IMG/VR virus record: IMGVR_UViG_3300025133_000153
Span: 1 to 51,776 of that record
Origin: a virus
Strand: one strand, 5' to 3'
Length of the DNA: 51,776 nucleotides
Below, one piece after another: positions 27,947 to 35,883 of this stretch; the first letter of the stretch is position 1, and every line of letters begins with the position of its first letter. The position numbers and the translations under genes were made by a program. Under the pieces are notes generated by a model. It ran no database searches. It saw only the letters and a program-made list of their open reading frames with translations, and had not been told where the DNA came from.

Positions 27947-28725
27947 TAGTTGGCCTCCTGGGTGTCATTGTTAAGTTTAAGTAAGGGTTGTTCTGCTTGT
28001 TGCAGCGTGTCGATGAGTGATGCCATCGCCTTAACATCAAGGGATGTTACCGCAGTTTTGATCTGAGCTTTGGTAGCATCATCCGGTATCCATCCGCCAT
28101 CGTTCAGCGTGTGGGTTAGCTCAATCAACTTGTCCTTCAGGCCATCGGCGTCCTCTTCCACCACGACTTCCTCTGCCTTTGGGGCATCGGCCTTCTTCTT
28201 GGCGGCTGGCTTCTTTCTCTTGGGCCGCTTCTTCTTGGGCTTCGCAATGGTCTGCGGATCATCCGCTATAAGGTTAGGCGGAACGTCTTCACCGCTGTAC
28301 AAGTAGTGTCCCAATCCAAAAGCTGCCAGACATTTTACTAAGCACCTTTGTTTTGCATCGGAAATCTGTCTGGCGTCAGGGCCAGTAGGTCTGCCGTCAG
28401 CACCAACGGTGCCTACAATAGCATTGTTCCGGTAATCCATAACCGGAAGCCACATCTCTCGCTTCACATCACCGATAGTGATCGAACAGCACACGGAACA
28501 CGAGCCGTCTTCGTAAGTTGTAACATCCCGTGTTACACCATCCTTGTCAGTCATACCGTGCCATTTGACGGTAAGCTCAGGATAGTGAGTCATGGCATAC
28601 GCCCAAGCGTTGGCCCATGACAGATAGCTCAGTTCGATAGTGCCCTGTCTCCGCTTCTCAACGTGTTTACTTACGTCGATAGAAGACAGGGTCTTCCAAA
28701 TCTCACCTGCGGTTGGATTGCTCAC
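27946..28725 (-). CDS. Single-strand annealing protein (Sak3/DUF1071-like)
   Basis: A 259-aa protein. Residues 1-140 show the DUF1071 pattern: LSYLSWANAWAYAMTHYPELTVKW, SITIGDVKREMWLPVMDYRN, DARQISDAKQRCLVKCLAAFGLGHYLYSGED. These Rad52-like phage proteins anneal complementary single strands. A Lys/Pro-rich basic linker (about 155-185) leads to an acidic helical tail. The start is GTG with AGGAGG upstream; it overlaps the exonuclease gene by 23 bases, an exonuclease-annealase pair like lambda Red. Confidence 0.8.
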   Translation of the reverse strand: MSNPTAGEIWKTLSSIDVSKHVEKRRQGTIELSYLSWANAWAYAMTHYPELTVKWHGMTDKDGVTRDVTTYEDGSCSVCCSITIGDVKREMWLPVMDYRNNAIVGTVGADGRPTGPDARQISDAKQRCLVKCLAAFGLGHYLYSGEDVPPNLIADDPQTIAKPKKKRPKRKKPAAKKKADAPKAEEVVVEEDADGLKDKLIELTHTLNDGGWIPDDATKAQIKTAVTSLDVKAMASLIDTLQQAEQPLLKLNNDTQEAN

Positions 28726-29548
28726 CTGCTCCTCCTCTCCATTGTGGACAATGATCTGATACTGGGCACCAACCTTCGCAACGCACGAATTTTGCGCCCC
28801 CTTCTTTGATGGAAAAAGTTCTTCCGGGCTTCTGCTTAGTGTTGATGTAGTTAGCAGCTTCGTTCAGTGTGTCGAACGACTTTGGTTTAAGCCCCCCACC
28901 AAGCACTGTGTAGCCCCCTCGCGCCCATCGCTCTTCGGGGGTACATGGTATGGTGTTCTCCATGGTGTGGACCCTTACACGGCCTGCTACGAAGTCATCC
29001 TGCCGTTCAGGACGCCACAGTGGCACCTTGATTGGAACGATGGGGCTCTGTGGATAGTCTCTCTTCGCTTCTGCGCGAGACTTTACCCAGTCACGACACA
29101 ACCCCACAATAGTGAGGCTCGTAGCGGTGATGTCGTTTTGTCTAAGCAACCAAGCATAGATGTTCAGTTGCTGTTCCCAGTCGGTCTTCAGACCTCTCTG
29201 GATAGTAAAGACACTCGTCACCTTGTAGTCGGTAACAGCACCATCATCACTCAGAAGATCTATAGCTCCTGAGATCTTCATTCCTTCACACTCAGCAAAG
29301 AAACGCTCTTCGCATGACCCTTCTCCGTGGCCCTCCAAGACATTATGTACACCTTTGCCTAAGAGCTTCCACCACTCATCACGCACATCACTTGTGACAG
29401 TGTCCTCGTGCTTGTTATAGAGCCTTACGATCTGGGGTGGCTTCAACAACTCTGTAGCGGAGAAGTCAGCATCCCCCTTGCTGTATGGATCATTCTCAAT
29501 CGCCCTGACAAAAGCGTCAGGTGCCTGCCAATGATTGGTTAAAGGCAT
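28703..29548 (-). CDS. PD-(D/E)XK exonuclease (RecB/Cas4-like)
   Basis: A 281-aa protein with GKGVHNVLE (64-72), SGAIDLL with Asp97, DYK (107-109) and QLNIYAWLL, the ordered motifs of the RecB-type nuclease fold. Three Cys near the end (257, 261, 267; CEGWCPVSDHC) resemble a Cas4-type cluster but lack an obvious fourth ligand. It would resect DNA ends for the annealing protein downstream. GAGGAGGG precedes the ATG. Confidence 0.8.
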   Translation of the reverse strand: MPLTNHWQAPDAFVRAIENDPYSKGDADFSATELLKPPQIVRLYNKHEDTVTSDVRDEWWKLLGKGVHNVLEGHGEGSCEERFFAECEGMKISGAIDLLSDDGAVTDYKVTSVFTIQRGLKTDWEQQLNIYAWLLRQNDITATSLTIVGLCRDWVKSRAEAKRDYPQSPIVPIKVPLWRPERQDDFVAGRVRVHTMENTIPCTPEERWARGGYTVLGGGLKPKSFDTLNEAANYINTKQKPGRTFSIKEGGAKFVRCEGWCPVSDHCPQWRGGAGEQSNRR

Positions 29549-29564
29549 TTACCCTCCTCTTGTT

Positions 29565-29822
29565 TTACTGAACTCTCCAGATACCTATTCCATACTCCGT
29601 GACACGAACTGAATACTTCTTTCCCAGCTTATTAGCAGCACGGCCTGTATAGGCTCTGATGCTATTCAGCTTCCCTTCTATCTCGTCATCCCTCAGTGGT
29701 AGTTCGATCAGATCTCCTACCTCTATGCTGTCCAAGGGAAGGTCCGCCCACTTGCTCCTTGGCCCCGGTTTTTTAGGTGGTACACCGACCCCCTCGTATA
29801 CCCTGAAACGCTGGGTGCTCAA
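29565..29822 (-). CDS. Small conserved phage protein (paralogue of 32274-32570)
   Basis: The family pattern RVYEGVGVPPKK, LDSIEVGDLIELP, NKLGKKYSVRV, GIGIWRVQ is familiar from many phage hypothetical proteins. I place the start at TTG 29822: GGAGG lies six bases upstream and the product would begin MSTQRFRVYEG. The GTG at 29858 lacks a comparable site. This gives 85 aa. It is the first gene of the leftward operon. Function unknown. Confidence 0.65.
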   Translation of the reverse strand: MSTQRFRVYEGVGVPPKKPGPRSKWADLPLDSIEVGDLIELPLRDDEIEGKLNSIRAYTGRAANKLGKKYSVRVTEYGIGIWRVQ

Positions 29823-29895
29823 GCCTTTCCTCCATGTTGTAGTTGCCCCTAACACCACTGGATGTTATCCTGACTCTCCAGAAAGGGTGAGTAAG
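29823..29895 (+). promoter_or_regulatory. Divergent intergenic region with probable promoters
   Basis: These 73 bases separate the leftward early operon from the rightward RusA/primase operon and should hold promoters for both. TTGCCC and TTATCC, 16 bases apart, are a weak rightward candidate. No convincing leftward pair is visible. Confidence 0.35.
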
Positions 29896-30357
29896 ATGAT
29901 AACATCGTGGCTAAAATCATGCAACTCTATTGACAACGACCCGGCTACCATTATGATCATTGGCGAGCCTGCCTCTAAAGCTAACTCTAGGCGACTCGTT
30001 GCTATTGGTGGGAAACCAAGGTTTATAAAATCTAAAAAAGCTCTTAACTACAGTAGAGATTTTAAGAAACAGTGCCCCACTAGAAAAGAACTGTTTGAAG
30101 AAGATGTGTTTGTAGCTATTAAGATTTACTACGCTAGTCGTAGACCAGATCTAGATGCTTCTCTAATACTAGATTTATTACAGGACTATGTATATCCCAA
30201 TGATAGATTAGTTAAGGGACAGTACATAGAGTGGGGTTTAGATAGAAAGAATCCTAGATCTTTTATTGTTGTAACAACATTAGATAACAAGGACTTAGCT
30301 ATACAGAGATTAAGTGAACTAGTTGCTGAAGAGGGGGAAGAGTGCGACAAGACGTAA
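29896..30357 (+). CDS. rusA: RusA-type Holliday junction resolvase
   Basis: A 153-aa protein with GEPASKANSRR near residue 23, IYYASRRPDLDASLILDLLQ with Asp85 and Asp87, and NDRLVK at 102-107, the acidic catalytic pattern of RusA. It would cut four-way junctions or branched DNA before packaging. ATG 29896 has AAAGGG eight bases upstream. The gene is much more AT-rich than its neighbours, suggesting separate ancestry. It overlaps the primase-helicase start. Confidence 0.85.
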   Translation: MITSWLKSCNSIDNDPATIMIIGEPASKANSRRLVAIGGKPRFIKSKKALNYSRDFKKQCPTRKELFEEDVFVAIKIYYASRRPDLDASLILDLLQDYVYPNDRLVKGQYIEWGLDRKNPRSFIVVTTLDNKDLAIQRLSELVAEEGEECDKT

Positions 30358-32084
30358 TTCCGGCAATAGAGCGAGTAGCATCCACACTAACAGTAGGCCA
30401 GTACAAGAGACATTGCCCGATGTGTCAGGGCAGTCGAACCAAGCACAAACATGACAAATCCCTGTCACTCAAAATTGATAACAAAGGTGTGCAGTATCAG
30501 TGTCATCATTGTGATATAAGTGGTGGCTGGGTCAATGATCGGGAGTGGTCACTGGAGACAGTCCCGGTGGTCAGAGAACCGATTACTAACCTGACAGAAA
30601 CTGATAATGAAGCTGCGATAAAGTACCTTCAAGACAGGCACATTGCAGATTCGGTAATCCAATCACATGCAATCACGGGCACTCGCCGTTTCAATGGCAA
30701 GACTGTTCCAGCCGTAGGTTTTCCATACCGTGATGGCGACTTAATCAATGCCATCAAATGGAGATCAGCCGACACGGACAAAAGGTTTTCCCAGGAAAAT
30801 GTGTGCGAGGATTTCTTTAACATCGACCGCTATGTCGAGGGCAATGATCTTCTAATTTGCGAAGGAGAAATAGACGCCTTAGCATGGATGACCAGTGACT
30901 TGCCTGACAACGTCAGTGTTGTGTCTATCCCCAACGGTGCTCCGGCCAAGGTCAGGGATGGTAAGATCACACCGGAAGATGATAAGAAGTTTGCTTACAT
31001 CTGGAGAGCCAAGCGAGAGCTTGAGTCTGCACCTCGTATCATCCTTAACACCGACAACGATGGTCCGGGGAATGCTCTCAAGGAAGAGATCATTCGCAGG
31101 ATCGGTAGTTCTAAAGTCTGGATCATTGACCTAGAGGATTACAAGGATGCTAGTGCTGCTCTAGAAACAGAAGGCAAAGACTATTTGGCAGGACAATTAG
31201 AAGATTGTCAGCCAGTGCCCATGATAGGACTACATGGGGCCGAAGTGTTTAGTGATGCTGTCTTGGATCTCTATGAAAATGGTCAGTTGCGTGGTGCTAG
31301 AACTGGGCTGTCCTCTCTTGATGAGTTCATCCAGATAGCACCGGGCATGGTCACTGTAGTAACTGGCTTTCCATCCAGTGGAAAGAGTGATTTCATAGAT
31401 CAACTTTGTTTGAATCTTGCCCAGTCTATGAAGTATAAGACTGTGTTCTGTAGTTTTGAGAAGCCTCCTGAGTTGCACCTCATGCAACTGGCACAGAAGC
31501 TTACTAAACGCCCCTTCTTTGAGGGTGGTGAGCAGAGGATGACCCCCGAAGAAAGGGATCATGCTCAGGCTTGGCTCAAGGAACACTTCTTGTTCATGGA
31601 CTACAGGCGTGATGGGCCTACGACCATAGAAGGTATATTGGACATAGCTTCTACTGCGGTCATGCGTATGGGTTGCAGGATTCTGGTCATAGATCCATAC
31701 AATTACATCACGCTATCTAATAATTCTAAAGAGACCGATGAGATCTCCAGTCTGCTGACTCAAGTACAGCAGTGGGCCAAGTCTCACGATGCCCATGTGT
31801 TCTTCATTGCTCATCCCACCAAGATCTCACCTGACAGAAGAGGTTCCAAGGTGGTAGTTAGCGGCCATGATATTGCCGGGTCTGCGGCATGGTTTGCAAA
31901 GGCCGATATCGGTATCACGTTATGGAGAGATCCTCATGATATAGATCCTCCAGAAGCTCATGTCTGGAAGGTGCGTTGGTCTTGGGTTGGCAGACATGGT
32001 GTGTGTCCGCTCAAGTTTGATCGGTCCATAGGACACTGGAGTGACTACGCTCCTAGCTTTGATGATGACGATTGGGACTTTTGA
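30342..32084 (+). CDS. Primase-helicase (T7 gp4-like)
   Basis: A 580-aa protein. A zinc motif (Cys25, Cys28, Cys54, Cys57) is followed by a Toprim primase core (LLICEGEIDAL at 170, NTDNDGPG at 236) and a DnaB-like RecA helicase with Walker A GFPSSGKS (342-349) and IDPYNYITL. The C-terminus is DDDDWDF, an acidic tail ending in Phe like that by which T7 gp4 contacts its polymerase. The start is GTG 30342 after GAGGGGG, overlapping rusA by 16 bases. It unwinds and primes DNA at the replication fork. Confidence 0.9.
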   Translation: MRQDVIPAIERVASTLTVGQYKRHCPMCQGSRTKHKHDKSLSLKIDNKGVQYQCHHCDISGGWVNDREWSLETVPVVREPITNLTETDNEAAIKYLQDRHIADSVIQSHAITGTRRFNGKTVPAVGFPYRDGDLINAIKWRSADTDKRFSQENVCEDFFNIDRYVEGNDLLICEGEIDALAWMTSDLPDNVSVVSIPNGAPAKVRDGKITPEDDKKFAYIWRAKRELESAPRIILNTDNDGPGNALKEEIIRRIGSSKVWIIDLEDYKDASAALETEGKDYLAGQLEDCQPVPMIGLHGAEVFSDAVLDLYENGQLRGARTGLSSLDEFIQIAPGMVTVVTGFPSSGKSDFIDQLCLNLAQSMKYKTVFCSFEKPPELHLMQLAQKLTKRPFFEGGEQRMTPEERDHAQAWLKEHFLFMDYRRDGPTTIEGILDIASTAVMRMGCRILVIDPYNYITLSNNSKETDEISSLLTQVQQWAKSHDAHVFFIAHPTKISPDRRGSKVVVSGHDIAGSAAWFAKADIGITLWRDPHDIDPPEAHVWKVRWSWVGRHGVCPLKFDRSIGHWSDYAPSFDDDDWDF

Positions 32085-32221
32085 ATCAACATTGCTATGA
32101 ATGCTAGGGGGAATTAAGTTCACCCTGACGATGCAACGTATTACTCCTCTTATGCGTTCTCGTTTTATTGGGTGATGAGAAAAAAATAGGTTTGGGTTTA
32201 CCCCTTTTTCCCACTCCTTTT

Positions 32222-32267
32222 CCCCCTGCCCCAGTCGGTTGCTCCCCGATTGGCACAGGGGGTTTTT
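32222..32267 (+). terminator. Intrinsic terminator after primase-helicase
   Basis: CCCCCTG (32222-32228) pairs with CAGGGGG (32256-32262). An inner stem CCAGTCGG/CCGATTGG with one G-T pair extends it, and five T follow. No T-run follows on the reverse strand. The 190-base gap 32085-32273 holds nothing else I can support. Confidence 0.85.
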
Positions 32268-32273
32268 CTTTAC

Positions 32274-32570
32274 TCATTTTTTCCTGCCCTTTCTCCAGTT
32301 GCCCACCCTATTTACCAACCAAATCCTAGATCCTTCGACACCATTCTCTGTTGCTAGACGTTGGCAAACTTTGAGGTGCCTAATGTTATTCCTCCACAAC
32401 CATTGACGGCCTGCCATATAGGCTAGATTACCAGTCTCACGGGCAGTCCTGCCTTCACGCTTGGGTATAAAGAATGAATCTCCTTCTTTCATCTCATCCC
32501 ACGGATATTTAGAGCTACCGTGTTGTGCTGGTGGTGCTGGCACATTTGAATCAATCTTATACTCATTCAT
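32274..32570 (-). CDS. Small conserved phage protein (paralogue of 29565-29822)
   Basis: A 98-aa protein with the motif KYPWDEMKEGDSFFIP followed by an Arg-rich helix and CQRLATENGVEGSRIWLVNR. This shares the layout Gly-Asp-hydrophobic, helix, final Trp/Arg strand with the 85-aa protein at 29565, so the genome has two members of the family. GGAGG lies upstream of the ATG. It is the last gene of the large leftward operon. Function unknown. Confidence 0.7.
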   Translation of the reverse strand: MNEYKIDSNVPAPPAQHGSSKYPWDEMKEGDSFFIPKREGRTARETGNLAYMAGRQWLWRNNIRHLKVCQRLATENGVEGSRIWLVNRVGNWRKGRKK

Positions 32571-32583
32571 TGTTACCTCCCCT

Positions 32584-32856
32584 TTATTCAGTTACAAACC
32601 ATATAAATTCATAGATGGAATGTCGCATTCTCTTCCACCAACTACGCTTCAGTGCATCAACACACGGGCTGTGCATCATCAGTCCGCTGGCATGAGTTGG
32701 GTTGTCCCAGCACTCAAGCAGGTGGAAGCAGCCCTGCTCCAAGCAGCCATATAGATGCATTGCACCTTCACCTGATATTAACTCAGGGTTGTGCCCATAT
32801 ATCCGTGCTCGTTTCAGAGCGTCTTTCTTCACACGCCTGGCTTCACGAGTTCTCAT
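32584..32856 (-). CDS. Small basic Cys/His-rich protein
   Basis: A 90-aa protein with a basic N-terminal helix (REARRVKKDALKRARIYGH) and several Cys and His residues (YGCLEQGCFHLLECW, HSPC) that might bind a metal. It ends with a hydrophobic aromatic tail (YEFIWFV). It overlaps the next upstream gene by 14 bases. No family is recognised; basic charge suggests nucleic-acid binding. Confidence 0.6.
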   Translation of the reverse strand: MRTREARRVKKDALKRARIYGHNPELISGEGAMHLYGCLEQGCFHLLECWDNPTHASGLMMHSPCVDALKRSWWKRMRHSIYEFIWFVTE

Positions 32857-33046
32857 CGGCTTCCTCCACTACGTCATAGATGTGTGCTTTGTAAGACTCA
32901 AGAATTCGGTCATGATACCCCCCTGCATCAAGAAACTTGTCATCTACTCTGTCCGAAATCCTTACCTCTGCATCACGGACATCTTCAGCTTCGATAGTTT
33001 CCTTAAAATCCACACCTACCCTGAACCACACTGTAAAATTTTTCAT
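32843..33046 (-). CDS. Small hypothetical protein
   Basis: A 67-aa protein. ATG 33046 lies in an ATGA overlap with GAGGAG just upstream, so I reject a longer upstream start. The pattern FTVWFRVGVDFKETIEAEDVRDAEVRI looks like a small ferredoxin-like alpha/beta protein of a type repeated in this operon (compare 37902-38069). Acidic C-terminus (DVVEEADENS). Function unknown. Confidence 0.65.
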   Translation of the reverse strand: MKNFTVWFRVGVDFKETIEAEDVRDAEVRISDRVDDKFLDAGGYHDRILESYKAHIYDVVEEADENS

Positions 33047-33366
33047 AGCTCCTCCTCTGTAAGCTTCAGCCATTCAAGGGCACTGTGATGTTCCGCCCAT
33101 AGTCCGGTAGGAACCTTGCCATAGAATCGTACCGTTGTCCTTACCAGTTCAGTATTGGGATGATCGTTTCTAATGTGTGCTACCACCGGGCCTATCAATT
33201 TAATTGTAGGCTGTACAAATGGACCAATATCTCCTAGCCATTTCCGTGCTGGGACAAGTTGCTCCAACCACTTGCCCCCCGATGGAGTGATCTCCCACCC
33301 TATCTCTTCAGCAAATGGGATCAAGCGTTCCATTACCTTATGAAGAGACTTGGTTCTCCTATTCAT
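33043..33366 (-). CDS. Small hypothetical protein
   Basis: A 107-aa protein starting MNRRTKSLHKVMERLIPFAEE at ATG 33366, overlapping the stop of the 53-aa gene upstream; ATG 33378 is the alternative. A helical start leads to GWEITPSGGKWLEQL and a strand-rich middle. The start region is faintly like HicA-type small RNA-binding proteins, but the key residues are not clear, so I make no assignment. Confidence 0.6.
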   Translation of the reverse strand: MNRRTKSLHKVMERLIPFAEEIGWEITPSGGKWLEQLVPARKWLGDIGPFVQPTIKLIGPVVAHIRNDHPNTELVRTTVRFYGKVPTGLWAEHHSALEWLKLTEEEL

Positions 33367-33520
33367 TGGGCTGATCATTGAGTAGCAAAAGAGCTTCCTC
33401 AAGTATGGGCTCAAGGTCATCTAACTCTCTGGTTAGAAGGGATGGATAATTCCTAACATCCTCACAGAATATCTTGGCAGACAGCAGTGCCTGATAGAGT
33501 TTGCGTGTATCAATGCTCAT
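33359..33520 (-). CDS. Very small hypothetical protein
   Basis: A 53-aa gene with GGAGG four bases before its ATG and an ATGA overlap with the gene before it. The product is helical and acidic (MSIDTRKLYQALLSAKIF, LTRELDDLEPILEEALLLL). The strong ribosome site and double coupling support it despite the short length. Function unknown. Confidence 0.7.
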   Translation of the reverse strand: MSIDTRKLYQALLSAKIFCEDVRNYPSLLTRELDDLEPILEEALLLLNDQPNE

Positions 33521-33795
33521 ACTTCCTCCGCTCCAAACCGTTCACAGTTCTTGAACTCACCCACGTTAGGGCCAAGCACGATGTGTCCTGCCATTGGAGC
33601 CAGGCTATCGGGCCATGTCTTATAGAACTCATAGTCCACGCCATCTAGCATGTCTGAAAAAACCTCGTCCAAGAATTCATCGTCTTGGTCTTGCAGGGCT
33701 GCTTCCAGACGGTTTGGCACCCACGTTTCGGATGTGTCGAGCGTGACCATAACTGGTACACTCACTGTAAGTGAGCCTTCAAGTGCTACCTTCAT
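33517..33795 (-). CDS. Small acidic hypothetical protein
   Basis: A 92-aa protein with a strand-rich start (EGSLTVSVPVMVTLD), an acidic helical middle (LQDQDDEFLDEVFSDMLDGVDYEF) and a polar end. It follows a 64-base leader containing a strong GC hairpin and GGAAG upstream of the ATG. Function unknown. Confidence 0.65.
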   Translation of the reverse strand: MKVALEGSLTVSVPVMVTLDTSETWVPNRLEAALQDQDDEFLDEVFSDMLDGVDYEFYKTWPDSLAPMAGHIVLGPNVGEFKNCERFGAEEV

Positions 33796-33823
33796 AGTTA
33801 TCTTCCTTTTTTAGAAGTTAAGC

Positions 33824-33843
33824 CGGGGGGCGACTGCCCCCCG
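33824..33843. promoter_or_regulatory. GC-rich hairpin in an intergenic leader
   Basis: CGGGGGG and CCCCCCG form a seven-base-pair stem around a six-base loop. It lies between genes 33860-34087 and 33517-33795. No T-run follows on either strand, so an RNA-processing or attenuator role is more likely than simple termination. Confidence 0.55.
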
Positions 33844-33859
33844 ACCATGTGTTTATTGA

Positions 33860-34087
33860 TTACTTCGATTGAGCCTCCATCAATTCTTCCATCAATGACT
33901 TGAGCTTGCCTACCTTGGTAACAGCACTCTGTGCGGCAAGTTGAACCATGCCTTGGTCGTAGTCCTCCCACTTCATGAGAGAGCAACAGTCACATTGTGT
34001 TTTTGTACCGTTCAGTTGGTTAGCAAAGTCATTGAGATCAGATCGAACGGAAGCAATCCAGTCGATATCACTCTTATGTATATGCAT
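33860..34087 (-). CDS. Small Cys-containing hypothetical protein
   Basis: A 75-aa protein with CDCC at residues 32-35 within KTQCDCCSLMKWEDYDQGM, then a helical Gln/Ala-rich tail (LAAQSAVTKVGKLKSLMEELM). The Cys cluster could bind zinc. The start at 34087 lacks a strong ribosome site and lies 11 bases after the previous stop, so coupling is likely. Function unknown. Confidence 0.6.
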   Translation of the reverse strand: MHIHKSDIDWIASVRSDLNDFANQLNGTKTQCDCCSLMKWEDYDQGMVQLAAQSAVTKVGKLKSLMEELMEAQSK

Positions 34088-34098
34088 TTAATCATGGG

Positions 34099-34398
34099 TT
34101 AATTGTAATCTTCGGATATGTCTGTTAGGAAAGCTTCAACGGCCTTGCTGTCATCAATTCTATTCTCAAGGTCATTGATCCATGAAGGTATCCATTCTAA
34201 AAGCTGTTCTGCGCTTTCGGTTTCGTATGATTCCACGATCTTTGCTATCCTGAGCTTTGAATAAATCACAGATATCAAAGCCGGGGCCAATTCATGGCCG
34301 TCTTCGTGAATCATTTTGAAGCCTTCAAGCATTAGCTCTTTATCTTCACATGCTATTCCTAGTATGACAAAGACAGAACCTTCACTCCAATCTGGCAT
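34099..34398 (-). CDS. Small helical acidic hypothetical protein
   Basis: A 99-aa protein starting directly after the TAA of the DUF932-like gene. It is mostly helical (LMLEGFKMIHEDGHELAPALISVIYSKL), with an acidic C-terminus. No conserved motif is recognised. The abutting stop and start suggest it is translated together with the DUF932-like protein and may work with it. Confidence 0.6.
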   Translation of the reverse strand: MPDWSEGSVFVILGIACEDKELMLEGFKMIHEDGHELAPALISVIYSKLRIAKIVESYETESAEQLLEWIPSWINDLENRIDDSKAVEAFLTDISEDYN

Positions 34399-35577
34399 TT
34401 AACCATCCAATGTGTAGGTGACTAGGTTGCGACCGATTTGATTCTTGATCTTACTAAATGAGCCGTCATACAATGAAGCAACTCGACTGGAGTCCTTCCC
34501 TTTAAGCTCACTCTCGTGATCGAAGTATTGGATCGCACCCTGCCATGCCTCCCATGCAGAATGATCGCCTTGGTGCCCTAAACCACGAGTCCATAGCTTC
34601 GTGATCTCTGCACGTTTCCCATGTGCCCTATCTAAAGCGGCACGAGTATGACCGGAGTCTTCTCGTCTTTGAATCTTCCGTTCTAGATGAAGGATCGGGA
34701 CCGCTGCATCCAGTACCAGTCTCCTAAACGGGCTCGTTGAAAGACTAATGTCTTCGGGAAGAATAGTATTCTTCATTATGGCCCTAGTCTCAGCTAAATC
34801 AACGTACCGTGTAGCGATTCCCTCAAGGAGAACCTTGGCACCCTTGGCATAGTCTTCGACTACGTTACTGGTGTGAGATACAGCAACTGAAATCCCTCTT
34901 TGCTTCGCCATAGCTACACTGAATGTGTTCGCACAAACCACACGCACCCATGTCTCCATGATTCTAGCCATAGCACTACCCGTGAAGTCATTAGAGAACA
35001 AAGCAAACGGAGCAGTCTCTAAAATCAGATCATATAAACCCTGCATAGCAAACTTCTCGTCCACATCTTCCATAGCGGACAAGGTCTGTTCAGCTTGGGC
35101 AATGATCCTTTGCAAGTTGAACTGAACCAACATCCAAACCTGCTTACCACCCCTAAGCACCCCGGCAGTCTCAATCTTTACAGACCCATCATCAACCATA
35201 GGCCGCAGAACACTAAATGCGTCATGGTTTTGAAGGGGCTTCCAGACATCACCGACTGTACCGATGACAGCTTCGGAGCCTTCACGGTCGTTCCTAACGA
35301 CTGAGTAAGCATCCTCAGACTGCACCATAACCTCTTCGGTTAGTGGTGGTCGTTGGACCACATACCCTGGCGCAACTACCAATGGCTCCTGGGGCACCTC
35401 ACGCACACGTTTTATGTAGTGAGGAACCTTCTCAACTTCCCAGTCCAAGCCACCATGTTCGATGGCCTGATCGTAAGAGATCCCATCCTCTAAGATAGTC
35501 CCCTCACGATGCCATGCCGTTTCAGTTGAAACGAACGCCGCCGTACCATCTGCGAGATAATCTAATTCCGCAGGCAT
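34399..35577 (-). CDS. DUF932/TIGR03299-like protein
   Basis: A 392-aa protein with the family's opening signature TAWHREGTIL and YDQAIEHGGLDWEVEK, then YSVVRNDREGSEAVIGTVGDVWKPLQNHDAF and VCANTFSVAMA. The family is common in phages and plasmids and of unknown biochemical function. AGGAGGTG precedes the ATG, and a 116-base structured leader lies upstream. Highly expressed early status is plausible from the leader and ribosome site. Confidence 0.85.
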   Translation of the reverse strand: MPAELDYLADGTAAFVSTETAWHREGTILEDGISYDQAIEHGGLDWEVEKVPHYIKRVREVPQEPLVVAPGYVVQRPPLTEEVMVQSEDAYSVVRNDREGSEAVIGTVGDVWKPLQNHDAFSVLRPMVDDGSVKIETAGVLRGGKQVWMLVQFNLQRIIAQAEQTLSAMEDVDEKFAMQGLYDLILETAPFALFSNDFTGSAMARIMETWVRVVCANTFSVAMAKQRGISVAVSHTSNVVEDYAKGAKVLLEGIATRYVDLAETRAIMKNTILPEDISLSTSPFRRLVLDAAVPILHLERKIQRREDSGHTRAALDRAHGKRAEITKLWTRGLGHQGDHSAWEAWQGAIQYFDHESELKGKDSSRVASLYDGSFSKIKNQIGRNLVTYTLDG

Positions 35578-35620
35578 CCGACACCTCCTGTTTTTAGTGG
35601 CTATTCGCCACCTGTGGTAT

Positions 35621-35654
35621 GCCCATATCTACTACCTATTCTAGGTAGATGGGC
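35621..35654. promoter_or_regulatory. Two-part hairpin in the leader of the DUF932-like gene
   Basis: GCCCAT (35621-35626) pairs with ATGGGC (35649-35654), and CTACCTA (35632-35638) with TAGGTAG (35642-35648) around a three-base loop; five bases bulge on one side. A smaller hairpin (TGGC/GCCA) lies nearer the gene. A processing site or attenuator is possible. Confidence 0.6.
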
Positions 35655-35693
35655 GTCATGCCAGGCCGTGTGCCCGGCAAGTCTTTGTAAGGC

Positions 35694-35873
35694 TTATCGC
35701 CTCCTCCTTCTTTCTCTTAACCATAGGCATAAGAATAAGAGAATCAATCCGGGCTGGAGGAATATAAAGATTACTAAGTTAGCTAATTTGTATCCCATCC
35801 CGGTCGATTCTCCAATTACTTCTAGAATCAAAACGCAAGCCACGAATAATGCATCTACCGCTTCGTTGTACAT
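35694..35873 (-). CDS. Small membrane protein
   Basis: A 59-aa gene with a G-rich ribosome site directly before ATG 35873. It has two hydrophobic stretches (ALFVACVLILEVIG and LVIFIFLQPGLILLFLCLWL) and a strongly basic end (RERRRRR), indicating an inner-membrane protein with a cytoplasmic tail. It shares STGMGY with TGMGF in the next tiny membrane protein upstream. Function unknown. Confidence 0.7.
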   Translation of the reverse strand: MYNEAVDALFVACVLILEVIGESTGMGYKLANLVIFIFLQPGLILLFLCLWLRERRRRR

Positions 35874-35883
35874 TTCCCCCCCT

